64,000 nucleotides of DNA. Origin: Cephalopachus bancanus. Its lineage: Eukaryota; Chordata; Mammalia; Primates; Tarsiidae. A model generated the notes under the pieces. It saw only the letters and a program-made list of their open reading frames with translations. It searched no databases and was not told the origin of the DNA. The DNA lies in assembly GCA_027257055.1 (NCBI GenBank), contig JAPVLO010000322.1, forward strand, positions 1,116,001 through 1,180,000, written 5' to 3'. Positions within the stretch are counted from its first letter, which is position 1, and each line of letters begins with the position of its first letter. A program made the translations under genes and the position numbers. Positions 1-10,740 of this stretch are shown here, one piece after another.

Positions 1-66
1 TCAGGCAATTCACTCACCTCGGCCTCCCAAAGCACGGGACTACAGGCTGAGTCACCAAGCCCGGCT
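1..66 (-). mobile_element. Alu SINE, truncated by window edge
   Basis: The window opens inside a minus-strand Alu: 'cctcggcctcccaaag' followed by a 'ctacaggctgagtcaccaagcccggct'-type end, as in the young copies at 12030 and 44370. Only the part nearest the element's 5' end is present. Confidence 0.85.
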
Positions 67-99
67 AGTTTCCACATTTAAAAAATCTGGTCTAGACTT

Positions 100-420
100 A
101 TGACTTATTTTGGCCAGTAGAATGTTTTGGAAGCAAAGGTTTGTCAGCTGTGAGCCTTGTAGTCTCCCACACTTACTCTTGGATCCCTGCAACTGCCATG
201 TGAAGGAGCCTGAGCCAGCTTGATAGAGGATAAAAGGTCACATGGAAGAAAACTGAGACCCTTTAGCCAATAGCCAGCTTTTCCCAGAAACAGCTACCTG
301 GCTGACCTGGACCAATTGCAGATACATGAAGGAGCCCAGACAAAATCACTAAAACTGCTAAGGTGATGTATAGACTCAAGAGTGGGAATGAATGGTCATT
401 TTAAGAAATCATAAAGTATT
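100..420 (+). mobile_element. Old LTR-like remnant (ERVL/MaLR type)
   Basis: Phrases such as 'ttttggccagtagaatg', 'ggatccctgcaactgccatgtgaagg' and 'aggtcacatggaagaaaactgag' match a widespread mammalian LTR remnant. The stretch at 7460-7765 carries the same kind of phrases. Family name not certain; edges approximate. Confidence 0.5.
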
Positions 421-618
421 AGCATGCTTGGTGACATAGCAAAAGTAAACTGATCCAGCCCAGATAACTATCTGAAATTATTTTATATTCATGCCTACTT
501 CTTTATTATGTCTCCCTCACTATATATAAATTCCTCAATGTTAGAGAATTTTGCTCATCATTGTACTGTAGGGGGTAAAGCATTGGATCAAAATGATAAT
601 ATGGCATTTTAAGAAAGG
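421..618. other. Unassigned AT-rich stretch
   Basis: No coding signal and no repeat I recognise. Confidence 0.5.
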
Positions 619-741
619 CCAAAATATTGGCATTTTGTTTTATTTTATTATTTATTTATTATTTATTTTAAAGATGTGGGGTACAATTCAGGATTAGGTA
701 GACAACTGGCTATCGTACAGGTCAAGTTTGGGCCTCTGGCA
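619..741 (-). mobile_element. L1 3' end remnant
   Basis: A T-rich run, then 'aaagatgtggggtacaattcagg', matches the reverse complement of the extreme 3' end of the L1 copies at 53715 and 62939. Only the last ~100 bases survive. Confidence 0.7.
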
Positions 742-1307
742 TTTTATTAAAGAAGTGAGATATTGACACTGAGGTCTTCTGTACTTTGTTAAGCTTTCCC
801 TGAAAGAACACCAGTCAATTTTGTTTTCCTGGGAGAATCATGGTTAAAATAAGCTAAAATAAACTATCCCAGGGAAGGCAGCACTGAAAAGGGATCTGGC
901 CCTTTTCTGGGAGGGGAGCAGAGGGAATCTAGCCCCGAGGAAGAGAAGGTGGGAGGACCTTGGAACCCTATTCCTTATTCCCTTCTCTACTCCCCTCTCC
1001 ATCCTCCTTAATGTGACCTTAATTGCCTTAATGTGACCTCCTCATCCCCATTCTAAGGAGGCTCTACCCGGGTCCTTGAAAGAACCACAGAACCCAGACT
1101 AGCTTTGGGAGAAGTATACATTAGTAATAACATCCAAACCGACATTTTTGGGGTCAAAAGAAAAAGCAAACAATGACCTACCAATTAATCATCCAGGTGA
1201 TGGGATTTTGACAATAGCAGGGGAGAAATATGGATGAGTGGGTTTCTAAAGTAGTGCTCCTTGAGTCAGAAATTTTGATTTAGCAAATAATTTTTGGGAT
1301 ATCTTTC
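742..1307. other. Unassigned stretch with a short tandem duplication
   Basis: No gene or known repeat recognised. The 14-mer 'ccttaatgtgacct' occurs at 1006 and again at 1026, a 20-bp tandem duplication. Confidence 0.5.
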
Positions 1308-1415
1308 AAGATATAAATAATTCAGGCAACCCCTTTGGGTCCTCTCCCACTGTGGGAGGTTTATTGTCCTCTCAATAAATCCTATTTTCCCACAAAAAAG
1401 ATATAAATAATTCAA
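1308..1415 (+). mobile_element. Miniature retrocopy of an LTR-like 3' end with target-site duplication
   Basis: A 17-mer 'aagatataaataattca' occurs at 1308-1324 and 1399-1415 and brackets about 74 bases. The insert holds an AATAAA signal about 15-20 bases before a short A tail ('cccacaaaa'). This is the layout of an L1-mobilised, heavily 5'-truncated transcript. The body resembles the polyadenylation region of an LTR, but the source is unidentified. Confidence 0.65.
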
Positions 1416-1790
1416 ATTTTTAAAACAACTGAAATAAATATTTTGATACTTAAAACTGGTGTGTGAACCTGGAATGCCTCAACACCAACAGCCTCTGTTG
1501 CAATCATCATCACGTTCCCAGCTCCTAGAACAGCTCCTAGTGGCTCAATCCATGAATGAATAAACGAATGAACAAATGCTCCCCAGGATTTGGCTGTGGG
1601 CAGAGGCTGGGTGGAGGTCCAGGGTAGGCAGCTGCCTTCAAACCCCCCCACCAACCCATCGCACACGTCACCTCCCCAGACAACAACTGCCCTATCTGGC
1701 AGGCCCCGGCTCTGACAGGGGAGCAGAAGGGACACTCTGGGTGCTTCCTGAGGGGCATGCATCCCAGGGCGAATCTTATAGTATAGAGTC
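1416..1790. other. Unassigned stretch
   Basis: Overlapping open frames on both strands (1412-1762 minus; 1576-1800 plus) have no recognisable domain and look like chance frames. Confidence 0.5.
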
Positions 1791-1794
1791 CATT

Positions 1795-1905
1795 TTGTGA
1801 ATGAGGAAACTGAGGCTGAGTAAAGTTACATCAGCTCCCTGTGGTCATACCACTAGGAAGTGGTAGAGGTCAGGATATGGACCTAGATCTTTTGTGCCAC
1901 ACTTC
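1795..1905 (-). mobile_element. MIR SINE fragment
   Basis: 'gaatgaggaaactgaggctgag' followed by 'aggaagtggtagaggtcagga' is the reverse complement of the MIR core. Confidence 0.7.
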
Positions 1906-2230
1906 CTGAAGGCTGTGTGGGGTGAGTGCCTCCCTTGTCTTTCTATTTGGAGCTACCTCTTCTTTCATCTGTCCCAGTGAGGGGCTGGACCCCCACTCTG
2001 AGGCCTCACCTCCACCCTCCATGTCTCCTGGGCCTAACCCTGACTCGTAACATAATTCTTCTTGGGATCAGACTATTGCCCACCTCCGCTGGGGACCCCT
2101 TTTCAATAGCTCATGCTCTTACCATCTCTCTGCGTGTGGGCAGGCCTGATAGACTCATCTGAAAGAGGACTCAACCACCTCCTATCAGGTCACTGGGGGT
2201 TCCTTTATAGGTCCTATCTCTCATCCCCTC
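1906..2230. other. Unassigned stretch
   Basis: Pyrimidine-rich sequence; no gene or repeat recognised. Confidence 0.45.
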
Positions 2231-2640
2231 AAACCCCACCTATACACATGTGTGTCACCACCCCAGAGAACAGACATGTCCTACACTGCATGAAAGCTCA
2301 AACATTGAATGTACAATATGTCAGAGACCCACGTCACACACAAATGAGCCATTGGTTTCCATACACGTGCAGTATACACTCCACACATGTGTACACAGGT
2401 ACCCGAACATCATACACTCAGGGGGAGGCACAGGTTACATAAGTGTGAGCCACTCACATACATGCACACACAACTCCACACACATGCAGTATGCATTCCA
2501 CATATGAGTATGCATGCATTCAAAATACCTTACACATAAGCAAGACACACATAAACACACACATGTGAGTACAGCATATATAGTATGCCTGGGATACATG
2601 TACCTCTACATAAACATGCACGTGCCTGGTTAAACTCCAC
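2231..2640. repeat. Degenerate CA/TG-rich alternating purine-pyrimidine tract
   Basis: About 400 bases dominated by ac/tg/at steps with many 'cacaca', 'acatgt' and 'gtatgc' blocks. Two diverged copies of 'cacrtgcagtatrcaytccaca' start at 2364 and 2481 (117 bp apart), suggesting an old tandem expansion. Open frames through it are low-complexity artefacts. Confidence 0.7.
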
Positions 2641-4572
2641 ACCTGCTCAGATTGCCACATCCCCTGCCCTTCTCCCTGGCCCTTATCCATTCTCACACTC
2701 CAGAACGATGGTCATTTGATGTGGTGGTAGTTGATGTCGGGCAGCAATCTCTTCACGCTACCCCCTTTCCAGGTACCCCAACAAGCTCCCAGGAGTATAT
2801 GGAAGAAAAGGGGGAGAAAATGGAGCTGAAGTGAGCTAAACAGACACTAGCACAGCTGTGGGCACCCAAGGGCATAGATTCTTATAGAAATCAACAATAT
2901 TGTGTTCATGGGAGAGAGATCTGGGTGATATAGGTGACACATTGAAAAAAATATAAAGGGTTGGTGAGTCAAGGGGCCCCTGGAGGCCTCTGAGGAATGA
3001 ATCAAATTAGTGACTGTAATTATGGTGAAATAAAGAAAATGTGAACGAGACTAACTTTAGATTTTTTAATAAAGCAAAGCATGAATGAGAGAAGAGTCCC
3101 AAAGCTGAGTAACCCACTGTCTCTCCTCTGAGGATAACTCAGAGTGCTGGGAAGGGTGGCTACGGCTACTGAGGAATGAATCCAGGGATGGTGGGGATCA
3201 GGCTCATAGCATCTTCCAGTGACTGGGTTGCTCTGCCTAAAATGTTTCTAGGTTTTGAAGAACGATGCCTACACTTCAGCGAATAATGATTGTGCTGTCA
3301 ATAAGCCTAAATGGAAATTTGGTCATGTCTGAGCCTGGGCAGGTCACATCCAATTGCATGAGTTGATTGACCCGGGGCAAGGCTTAACTCCAGAGGCAAG
3401 AGGTAGGGGACTGAGAGGGCAGCTGGAGGTTGGCTCCAGCCCTGAAGTGGAGATGGAGACCCAGGGGGCAAGCTGTATTTTCTAGTGATCCTGGGACTGA
3501 AGGCACAAGGAGCATGGTTTTGGAGTCCAGAGGCCTGCATGACATAGAGTCAGGGACAAAGCCTCTTTCACACCCTTTCTGGGAGCACAGTGTGGCTTTG
3601 GGTTAGGAGGGACTGCTAGGACCATGGCATTTGGATTTCCAGAACACAGAATTCTGCAAAGTAGAGGATGCTCTTCCTGAGGGCATCAGTGGCAGGGCCA
3701 GTAGTAAGGGGCTGTCCCAGAAGTTTCTGAAGGTGACAGGGGCAGAAACACAGAGGCATGACTTGTTAGCATAGGTGAGTCTGTATGACCCTTGGGCATT
3801 TATATAAGTCAAAGGGTAACATTTGAGGAGACTGGAGTTTGCAGTAGGCAGGCCAGGGATGGAGGTGTGAGTGAGAGAATTTGAATAATTCTATTATGTG
3901 ACCTCAGTCAAGTCTTCAGGCTTGTTGGTCCTGGAGATAGGCAATTTTGTCAATTCACCTCAAGCCAAATTAGTCCCTGAACAGCAGTAGCAGGTGACCC
4001 AAACAGCACTCCCTGGGTGGATCCTGTCTTACTGCTTCCCCGAGGGTTTGCCCCATTTGCTCACCCTGCCTCATAGGGGTGGGGAAAGCTTTGCACCAGT
4101 GGAAACACTCTGAGCCCTCGAAGGGCAAATGCTTGTGTGGGGGGATCATGCCATCTTGGTCATTCTGGAGCAGCTTCTCCTCCAGAAATCCGGAAGAGGT
4201 TCATGGGAGTCTCCCTGAAGGTGGGAATTGAACCATTTGAGTTGTGCTGAGCAGAGTTTGACTAGCAAAAGGTGGGATTGGGGACCTTTTTTAGACAGAA
4301 GCCAGGGAGGTGGGGGAAATGTTGGTCTTACCTGGTGAGTGATGAAAAGTTGGCTGAGCCAGAATTATGGCTAGATCCTTGACTGGATCACAGGGTGGCC
4401 AGATATTTGGACAAATGTTATTTTAAGGGTATCTGTGAGGGTGTTTTGGATGAAATTAACATTCTGATAAGTAGACTGAGTAAAGCAGATCGTCCTCTCC
4501 AATGTGGGTGGGTCTCATTCAATTCATTGAAGGTCAACATAGAACAAAAAGGCTGAGTAAGGAAGAACTCTT
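2641..4572. other. Unassigned stretch
   Basis: No recognisable coding exon, RNA gene or confident interspersed repeat. Open frames at 3307-3540 and 3603-3812 (minus) show no domain. Confidence 0.45.
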
Positions 4573-4878
4573 AGTGAGGCAAAGTGACTCACGCCTGTAA
4601 TCCTGCACTTTGGGAGGCAGAGGTGAGAGGATTGCCAGAGCCCATGGGTTTGAGACCAGCCTGGGCAACGTAGTAAGACCTCATCTCTACAGTAAATCAA
4701 AAAAATAGCTGGGCATGGTGGTGCCTGCCTGTAGTTCCAGCTGCTTGGTAGGCTGAAGTGGAAGGATCACTTGAGCCCAGCAGGTCGAGGCTGCGGTGAC
4801 CGTGAGTGTGCCACTGCACTCCAGCGCAGATAGCAGAGTGAGACTCCAACTAAAAAAGAAAGAAAGAAAGAAAGAAAT
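4573..4878 (+). mobile_element. Alu SINE
   Basis: A near full-length Alu from 'agtgaggcaaagtgactcacgcctgtaatcc' to an A-rich tail that has become (GAAA)n at 4855-4877. It has 'gcccagcaggtcgagg' in the right arm, like the other window-typical Alus. Confidence 0.93.
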
Positions 4879-5090
4879 AACTCTTTTTCTCTGTCTGTCT
4901 TCAAGCTGGGTACATTGGTCTCCTCTTGCCTTTGGGTCTGGACTGGAACTTATACCACTGACTTTCCTGGTCTCCAGCTTGCTGACTGCAGTTCTTGAGA
5001 CTTCTCAGTCTTCATAATTATGGGGGGAAACTTCTTATAATAAATATCTTTATAGATATATACACATATATACATATACAAGGGGAACGT
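4879..5090. other. Unassigned stretch
   Basis: Includes a short (ATATAC)-like run near 5055-5080; otherwise nothing recognised. Confidence 0.4.
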
Positions 5091-5094
5091 TTAA

Positions 5095-5600
5095 AAACCC
5101 TGGAATTATCTTTTGGAGGGTGCGTCCCTTATAATACACTCAGAATTTGTTCCTCTGGATCAAATGGCCAACCAAAGTTTTTATCTGCAAGTTTTGAGAA
5201 GGTTGCGTCACAATTTGTGGAAGAAACATCCTGAGTTGTGGCACACAGGTGACTGGTTTTTCCACCATGACAATGTACCTGACCACACCGAGCTGAATGT
5301 TCTGTAGTTTTTGTTCAAAACAGCATGCCCCTGTGCCCTACCCTTTCCTCGTCACGTGACCTCACCCCAAGTTTCTTTCTTTTTGTTTCCCTGGATGAAA
5401 AAAGTCCTCAAAGAGAAATGTTCTGCTGATGTGGAAGAGGTAAAACAAAAAACAGTAGAAGCACTAAAAGGCACCTAAATCGATGAGTTCAAAAACTGTT
5501 TAGAGTGGTAGAAAAAGTGTCTTGATAGGTATATTGCATCAAAAGGAAAGTACTTTGAAAGTGACTGAAGTTTAAACATGTAAGAATAAAGACAAAATTT
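5095..5600 (+). pseudogene. Old mariner-type transposase remnant
   Basis: Translations in shifting frames resemble the C-terminal half of a Tc1/mariner transposase. One frame (5113-5307) includes the block HHDN at about 5266-5277, the site of the second catalytic Asp in mariner enzymes. Further on are 'FFLFPWMKKVLK' and 'DRYIASKGKYFE'. Stops and frameshifts interrupt it, so it cannot encode a working enzyme. The N-terminal half and terminal repeats are not visible. It is an older and different copy from the element at 37223. Confidence 0.75.
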
Positions 5601-5721
5601 TTTATAAATAGATTCCATTTTTTTGTCCCCCTTATATATATCTTACACATACATAGCTTACGTATGCTTCCTATATTATGTATGTCTCTTTTTGGTTCTG
5701 TTTCTCTGGACTAATATAGCC

Positions 5722-5915
5722 AGGGCAGTGGTTCACAACTGTGACTACACGTTTGATATCACTTGGCAGGGGCCAGAGTGTGAGTATGACTTCTTTGTCT
5801 CCATCCCCAGAAGTTCTGATTTCCTTTGTCTGGTGGGGGCAATGGTGCAGGCCTAGACATCTCTACTTTTTAAAAGCTCACTAGGGACTCTTGTGCAACT
5901 AGGGTAGAGAAGCTC
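5722..5915 (+). mobile_element. MER5-like nonautonomous hAT element
   Basis: Starts 'cagtggttcacaactgtgac' and contains 'ccccagaagttctgatt' and 'aagctcactagggactcttg', the order seen in MER5A/B elements. The ends are decayed. Confidence 0.7.
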
Positions 5916-6069
5916 CAAGCTGAGGCATGGGGCATGTGAAGGAGAGTAATGGAATGAATGTGAACTCATTCAGGGCATCTGTGTGCTGCAGGTATTTGCA
6001 TGGGTTGCTTGTTTAGTAGTATACTAGACAACCCTATCCAGCATTGATCAAACTCCCCATATTCTTGTA

Positions 6070-6170
6070 AGGAAGCCAGATGCTCAGCAAGTAGGTAGAT
6101 GGCCCAAGGTCATAAGGATAGCAAGTAGCAGAGCTGGGATTCACACCTAGGTCTGTCTGGTCCTAAAATC
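6070..6170 (-). mobile_element. MIR SINE fragment
   Basis: 'gcccaaggtcataaggatagcaagtagcagagctgggattc' layout is the reverse complement of the MIR core. Confidence 0.75.
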
Positions 6171-6460
6171 TAAAGATGAGCCTGGAAAGGTTTGATTACA
6201 CCAGAAGTAGCATTTGCCTTTTACTGTGGGATCCATAGAGTACAGTAGAACATGGTGACTCTGAGCTCAGATCCTTTTATCGATAACCCTGTGCTTCCTG
6301 CCTGGGGGGAGATCTCCAAGCTTGCGGCATTTTTGAGTCCCATGGTATGTCTTGTGCTTTTTAATGTTATTGGTGGAATATTAGCATTGGACTGGACCTC
6401 AGTACTCAGAGTATTCCCTGATTCTTCTGCCTTCCTTCCAGGGTAGGCAGTCTCATTCAT
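6171..6460. other. Unassigned stretch
   Basis: No gene or repeat recognised. Confidence 0.4.
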
Positions 6461-6540
6461 AATAGATGTCTCATTCATTTCTTTAGTCTCTTGACAGCAG
6501 TATTTGGCACACAATAGGCACTCAATTAATGTATATGGAG
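6461..6540 (+). mobile_element. L2 3'-end fragment, probable
   Basis: 'tttggcacacaataggcactcaat' resembles the terminal L2 segment. Confidence 0.5.
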
Positions 6541-6574
6541 TCGAAGTAAATGGTTTTAGAGGTCACAAAACTGC

Positions 6575-6690
6575 TGCAACCATGCTCAGAGAAGCTTAAT
6601 ATCTTTTCTACATCACAGTTATGGCAGAGCTTGGACTGGGATCAATTCTTCTGACCCCAGACAAGTGTACTTTCTATGCTGTCATTCGAC
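6575..6690 (-). mobile_element. MIR SINE fragment
   Basis: 'cagagaagcttaatatcttttc', then 'ggcagagcttggactggga', is a diverged reverse-complement MIR. Confidence 0.65.
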
Positions 6691-6699
6691 AGTGTTGTT

Positions 6700-7070
6700 A
6701 GTTTCAGCATCATAGGTATTCAGGCTGAATGAACCTTAGAAAGTGTTTATTCAGCATTTACACATAGTCTTCTTTTTCTGTGTTTTCTCCAGCTCAACAG
6801 CAGTGGCTGTCTATAGTGCCATATAGAGAAAGATTCTGGGGTTTATGAGAAAAGAGTGCCATCATTGATAAGTGATGCCTGCCATAGATATGGGAGCGTC
6901 TAGTGCAGAATGTGTGCCAGACATTTTCTGTTCCTGATTTTTTTTCCTAATCCTTTATGGTTAAGAAAACTGAGGTCCTTTTTGTTGTCTATAAATTTGT
7001 CACTGGATGCTGGTAATGGAAGACACTTCCACAAATCCCAAGTTTCTAGGTTCTCCTAAAGGAAATCCAG
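6700..7070. other. Unassigned stretch
   Basis: No gene or repeat recognised. Confidence 0.4.
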
Positions 7071-7074
7071 TATT

Positions 7075-7231
7075 GGTATTATGGCAAAGATTCTGGACTT
7101 GAAGTTTGATGAAGAGATTGGTGTACCCACTTTTATGCTCAATAACAGTGTGACCATGGGCACATCCCTTCTTTCTGAGTTCAAATTCTTCATTTGTAAA
7201 ATGGAGATATAATCACTGTGTCTCTTTGTTT
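7075..7231 (+). mobile_element. MIR SINE
   Basis: 'gtgtgaccatgggcacatcc', then 'ttcatttgtaaaatggagat', is a MIR in sense orientation. Its 3' part is copied in inverse orientation immediately downstream (7232-7266). Confidence 0.8.
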
Positions 7232-7266
7232 CAGTGATTATATCTCCATTTTACAAATGAAGAATT
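7184..7266. repeat. Perfect 35-bp inverted repeat with 13-nt spacer
   Basis: Bases 7184-7218 and 7232-7266 are exact reverse complements; the spacer at 7219-7231 reads 'tgtctctttgttt'. The left arm is MIR sequence, so the right arm is a back-copied segment rather than an independent repeat. On either strand RNA would fold into a perfect 35-bp stem. Confidence 0.97.
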
Positions 7267-7459
7267 ACTCTTAATTTATGAAGAGTAAGTTAAGGAAAGT
7301 GTGAAAAAGCATCCCATCAACTATGCAATACCATAGGACTCATTCCTTTTGTACATTGCATTATTGATCTCATTTCTTTACCTCTCCCTGTGTCTATGTC
7401 CTTTCCATTTGACTTTGTGGTTCTTCTCACTAAGGCAAAGCATATTTTTCTGGCCTTTA

Positions 7460-7765
7460 ACTTTAGACTTGGTCCTGTGACTTGCTTTGGCCAGTGGAGA
7501 GGGAAAGAAACCATGGGTACCAGCATGAGCTAGGCCTCAAGAGGCTGTCACTGCCTGAGAGAAACAAATCCCAGACAGCCCCTGGGCCAACGAGGATGAG
7601 GGAAATGTGTAGCAGACTCAGAGCAAACCTGCAGCTTGGAGATACCCATCTAAGCCCAACCTGGACCAGATGACCCCCCTGCCCCAGCCAGCCGACCTAG
7701 ATGTCTGAGCTAAATGAATGCTTATTGTAGTATGTGACTGGGATTGGTTGTTACGTAGCAATAGC
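7460..7765 (+). mobile_element. Old LTR-like remnant (ERVL/MaLR type)
   Basis: Begins 'cttggtcctgtgacttgctttggccagtgg'-like and ends near 'ttgttacgtagcaatagctgactga', the typical end of a mammalian LTR family. Resembles 100-420. The open frame at 7482-7673 is incidental. Confidence 0.55.
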
Positions 7766-9270
7766 TGACTGAGGGAACTCTGAAGGCCATTCTGGGAACT
7801 CTCTCGGGGGCTGTAATTTTATTGTGAATTGAGTAAAGGGCAAAATGCTACAGGGGAGGAAGGACATCTTGTTACAGACTGGCTTTTCCTTCCTCTTCCA
7901 CCTCTGGAAGCAGCCTAGGGGCTGTGAAGCTTCTGAAATTGAAATGTCCAAAAGCTTGTGTGAGAGCTTCTCACACAGACAGGGCTCTGAGACAGGCCAA
8001 AGGCTCCACACAGTACATCAGTTGCTTTGGTTTTGTTTCATCAGTCTTGCAAACCACAGCTTCCCTCCAACCCTTTTATACCTGCATCCCTCTTTTGGAG
8101 TTCTCATTGTCTAGTTCCCATTCTCCACCCCTTCTTGGCATCCCATTTGGTGTGGCCATTTGTTCTCTACAGGAGTGGAAGATGCATGGACAGGGTAGCT
8201 GCCCCAATTAGCAGTGGAAAGAATGGGCCTCACCTCAGCCAGAGAGCAGGGCAGGTCTGTGGTGCACAACCCAAGGGCAAAGAGGACCTGAAAGAGTACA
8301 GGAGAATATGTAAAACCGTGCATTAAGTAGGCAAAGGCTCAGCTTTTTGAGTCCTTTGCTCTGAAGTTCAAGCAGAAAATGTGAGAATTGATATGCTAAA
8401 TGGATGCAAGGAAAGAAACTCTTCCAGCAGGTCCCCTTGTCTGAGGTTTTTTCCCCCAGATGAAGAAAAGAAAGGTGATAGATGCTTGAAAGCAATTTTA
8501 AGTGGCATTTCTCAGAGGCAGAGGCCGTTTGACCTTGAGGTCACTGGGTTGAGAGATAGAAACTAGGACCAGAAAGAGCTGCGGACTTTCCTAAAATGGT
8601 GGTGATTTGGGGGCAGAGCAGGGACAGGGACCTAGGTGGACTAGGTCCTGATTGGGCTCTTCCTTTGTTGAGCAGGTTTTTAGGACCAACCTGGTTCAAG
8701 ACCAGGGCAGGGATTACCACCCCACATGGTTCAATTTTGTATGGATTTAGAAAATTGCTATCTTCTTGCTGGAAAATACCTCTCTGCAAGAATGTAACTC
8801 TTCTCATGGCATGGCCTTACTTGCCTTGTGTCCAAAGTATCACTCCTGACTGCTCGCACTGTCAGATTCCAACCTCTCTGAATGTGGCCATCCTCTTCCA
8901 GTGGGTACCTGAGTTACTGAAGTCCCTAGCGTGGCTGATAAAAGTTGGAGGCTGGCTGTGCTGCTCTCTGGTCCAGCTTACATGGTCAGGGCAGCCCACT
9001 CTTCTTTAGCACTTCCATGCTGCAGAGTTTGGGGTCAAAGAAATCTTTGTGCATCACCAGAGAGAAAGGAATGCCCCTTCCCAATCCACAACCTTGGATC
9101 ATTTCTTTCTCTCGGATTAGCAACTTTATCGGATAATTGGCAGAACATTCGTTCTCTTCCGGGCAAAGTCCATTCCCATCCTTGGGGCATAGTATTTCTT
9201 TCATAGTCTTGGAAAGATAATCACAGAATGATCCATAATTGATGTATTTCTAAGATTTGGATTTTTCAGT
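7766..9270. other. Unassigned stretch
   Basis: Many overlapping open frames up to 137 codons on both strands (for example 8596-9009 plus), but no domain, splice pattern or repeat family I can name. Treated as noncoding. Confidence 0.45.
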
Positions 9271-9274
9271 TAGT

Positions 9275-9360
9275 TTATCCATGGTCACTTTATTATACCT
9301 ATCTAATAAATGGGAAACTAAGGCCCAGAGAGTGTAAATGGCCAGCCTAAAAGTTCACAC
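9275..9360 (-). mobile_element. MIR SINE fragment, probable
   Basis: 'aataaatgggaaactaaggcccagagag' resembles reverse-complement MIR. Confidence 0.55.
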
Positions 9361-9384
9361 TGCTGGCTATTGTTGGAGTGGTGG

Positions 9385-9755
9385 TGTTATGCCGTAAATG
9401 TTTGTGTCCTCCTCACCCCAAATTCATATATGGAAACCCTCATCTCCAATGGGATGGTACTAGGAGGTGGGGCCTTAGGGAAGTAATTAGGTTTAGGTGA
9501 GGATGAGGCCCTCATGATGGAATTGGTGCCCTTATAAGAAGAGACAGTCTCTCCCCTGCCTCCAGGAGCACCCTCTGAGGAAAGACCATGTGAACACACA
9601 GCAAGAAGATGGCTCTCTACAAGCCAGGAAATGGACCCTCACCACACAATGAATCTGCAACACCTTGATCCTGGACTTCCTAGCCTTCTGAAGAACTGTG
9701 AGAAATACATGTCTATTGTTTAAGCCACCCAGTTTATGGCTACTCAAACTAAGAT
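9385..9755 (+). mobile_element. MLT1-type MaLR LTR
   Basis: Starts 'tgttatgccgtaaatgtttg' and runs through 'aggaggtggggcctta', 'tggtgcccttataag' and 'gaactgtgagaaatac' in MLT1 order. The 3' end is shortened. Confidence 0.85.
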
Positions 9756-9999
9756 GGGGTTGAGAAGCCAGATCTCCTGACTTGGCCCAGCCTTCCTTCT
9801 CTACCACAGTGTCTCTTGGAGAGGGTGACTACAAACTATCACTTAGATGGCTTAAGATTTTGCTTAACTCACTGCTGCAGGGAGGAGGGTGAACAGTATC
9901 ATTTTGGTGGCTTAAGGTTTTTTTAACCAACTACTTTGGGGTGCAGAGCATGGGAAAGTGAGCTTCATTCTGGGCCATTGCTGGGGAGGATGGAGTGGG
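9756..9999. other. Unassigned stretch
   Basis: Nothing recognised. A partial duplication is visible: 'tggcttaagattttgcttaac' near 9849 and 'tggcttaaggtttttttaac' near 9908. Confidence 0.4.
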
Positions 10000-10400
10000 C
10001 TTGGCTGAGATTCAACAGCCTTAGTGACACAAAGTTGGAAAAATGTTTTTCTCTAAGAACACTTGTGGCAAGAGAGCAGGAACAGACATCTTGCTGTCCA
10101 ACAACCGAGGTAATTAATATTCCATTAACAAGGCCATTACAACTCCTGAATAGAAATATACTTCATCTTAAGGTGCAAAGCCTACTTCTAAGTGAGGTGT
10201 AACAGCTGAATAAGCATACCTGCTGATTTATGTCTATAAAAGTTAATTTATTAGCAATGTCTTAATTGTGATGGTGCATACAGTCCCTGAGCCATTAGCA
10301 AAATCCTCTAAAAGCCGCTGACGAGAATAATATCACAATAAATGGGATGAGCAGCACTTTTTCTGCTTCTGAGGCTATAGACTTGCTAATAAGCCTGGGC
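10000..10400. promoter_or_regulatory. Candidate conserved noncoding element
   Basis: Repeat-free, AT-rich sequence with dense homeodomain-type cores: TAATTA at 10111-10116, then 'attaaca', 'gttaatttattagca' and 'cttaattg'. It keeps isolated CpGs ('gccgctgacgag'). This is typical of long-range developmental enhancers, but conservation is inferred from composition, not observed. Confidence 0.4.
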
Positions 10401-10660
10401 TGGTCTTTTAATGGCCATGTGGGCAGGAGGGTGCTCCAGCAGAGTGTGATGGAGAGTGGCCTCATCCCATGTCCCGGAACTAGACCTACAGCAGCATCCT
10501 GAAGGATGTGTGGGATTTGGAAAGGTGGAGATGCTAGGAGAGGCGCAGACATGGGAGAGGACTCTCGAAGGCATAGTGAGTGTGGCACTGAGGTGGGTGG
10601 GCATGGAGGAACCATGAGGTGCTGAGTTTGGCTGGAGAAGAACCCTGGTTTCATGTATTG
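10401..10660. other. Unassigned stretch
   Basis: No recognisable gene or repeat. Confidence 0.4.
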
Positions 10661-10740
10661 CCTTCTCCCCTCCTTCCCTTCTCCCTCCCTTTCTCCCTCC
10701 TCCCCTCTCTTTCTTTCTTTCTTCTCTAGTCTTTCCTCCT
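10661..10740. repeat. 80-bp polypyrimidine tract
   Basis: Almost uninterrupted C/T, grading from CCTT/CTCCC to (CTTT)n. It creates a long polypurine run on the minus strand, which explains the K/R/G-rich minus open frame at 10386-10769. Confidence 0.9.

Noticed and set aside
5095..5600. Domesticated transposase gene
   Set aside because: Multiple stops and frameshifts, and no N-terminal half.
7184..7266. Annotated microRNA gene
   Set aside because: Perfect pairing without bulges and MIR origin; no expression evidence, so only the inverted repeat is called.
8596..9009. 137-codon plus frame
   Set aside because: Competing frames on both strands and no domain.
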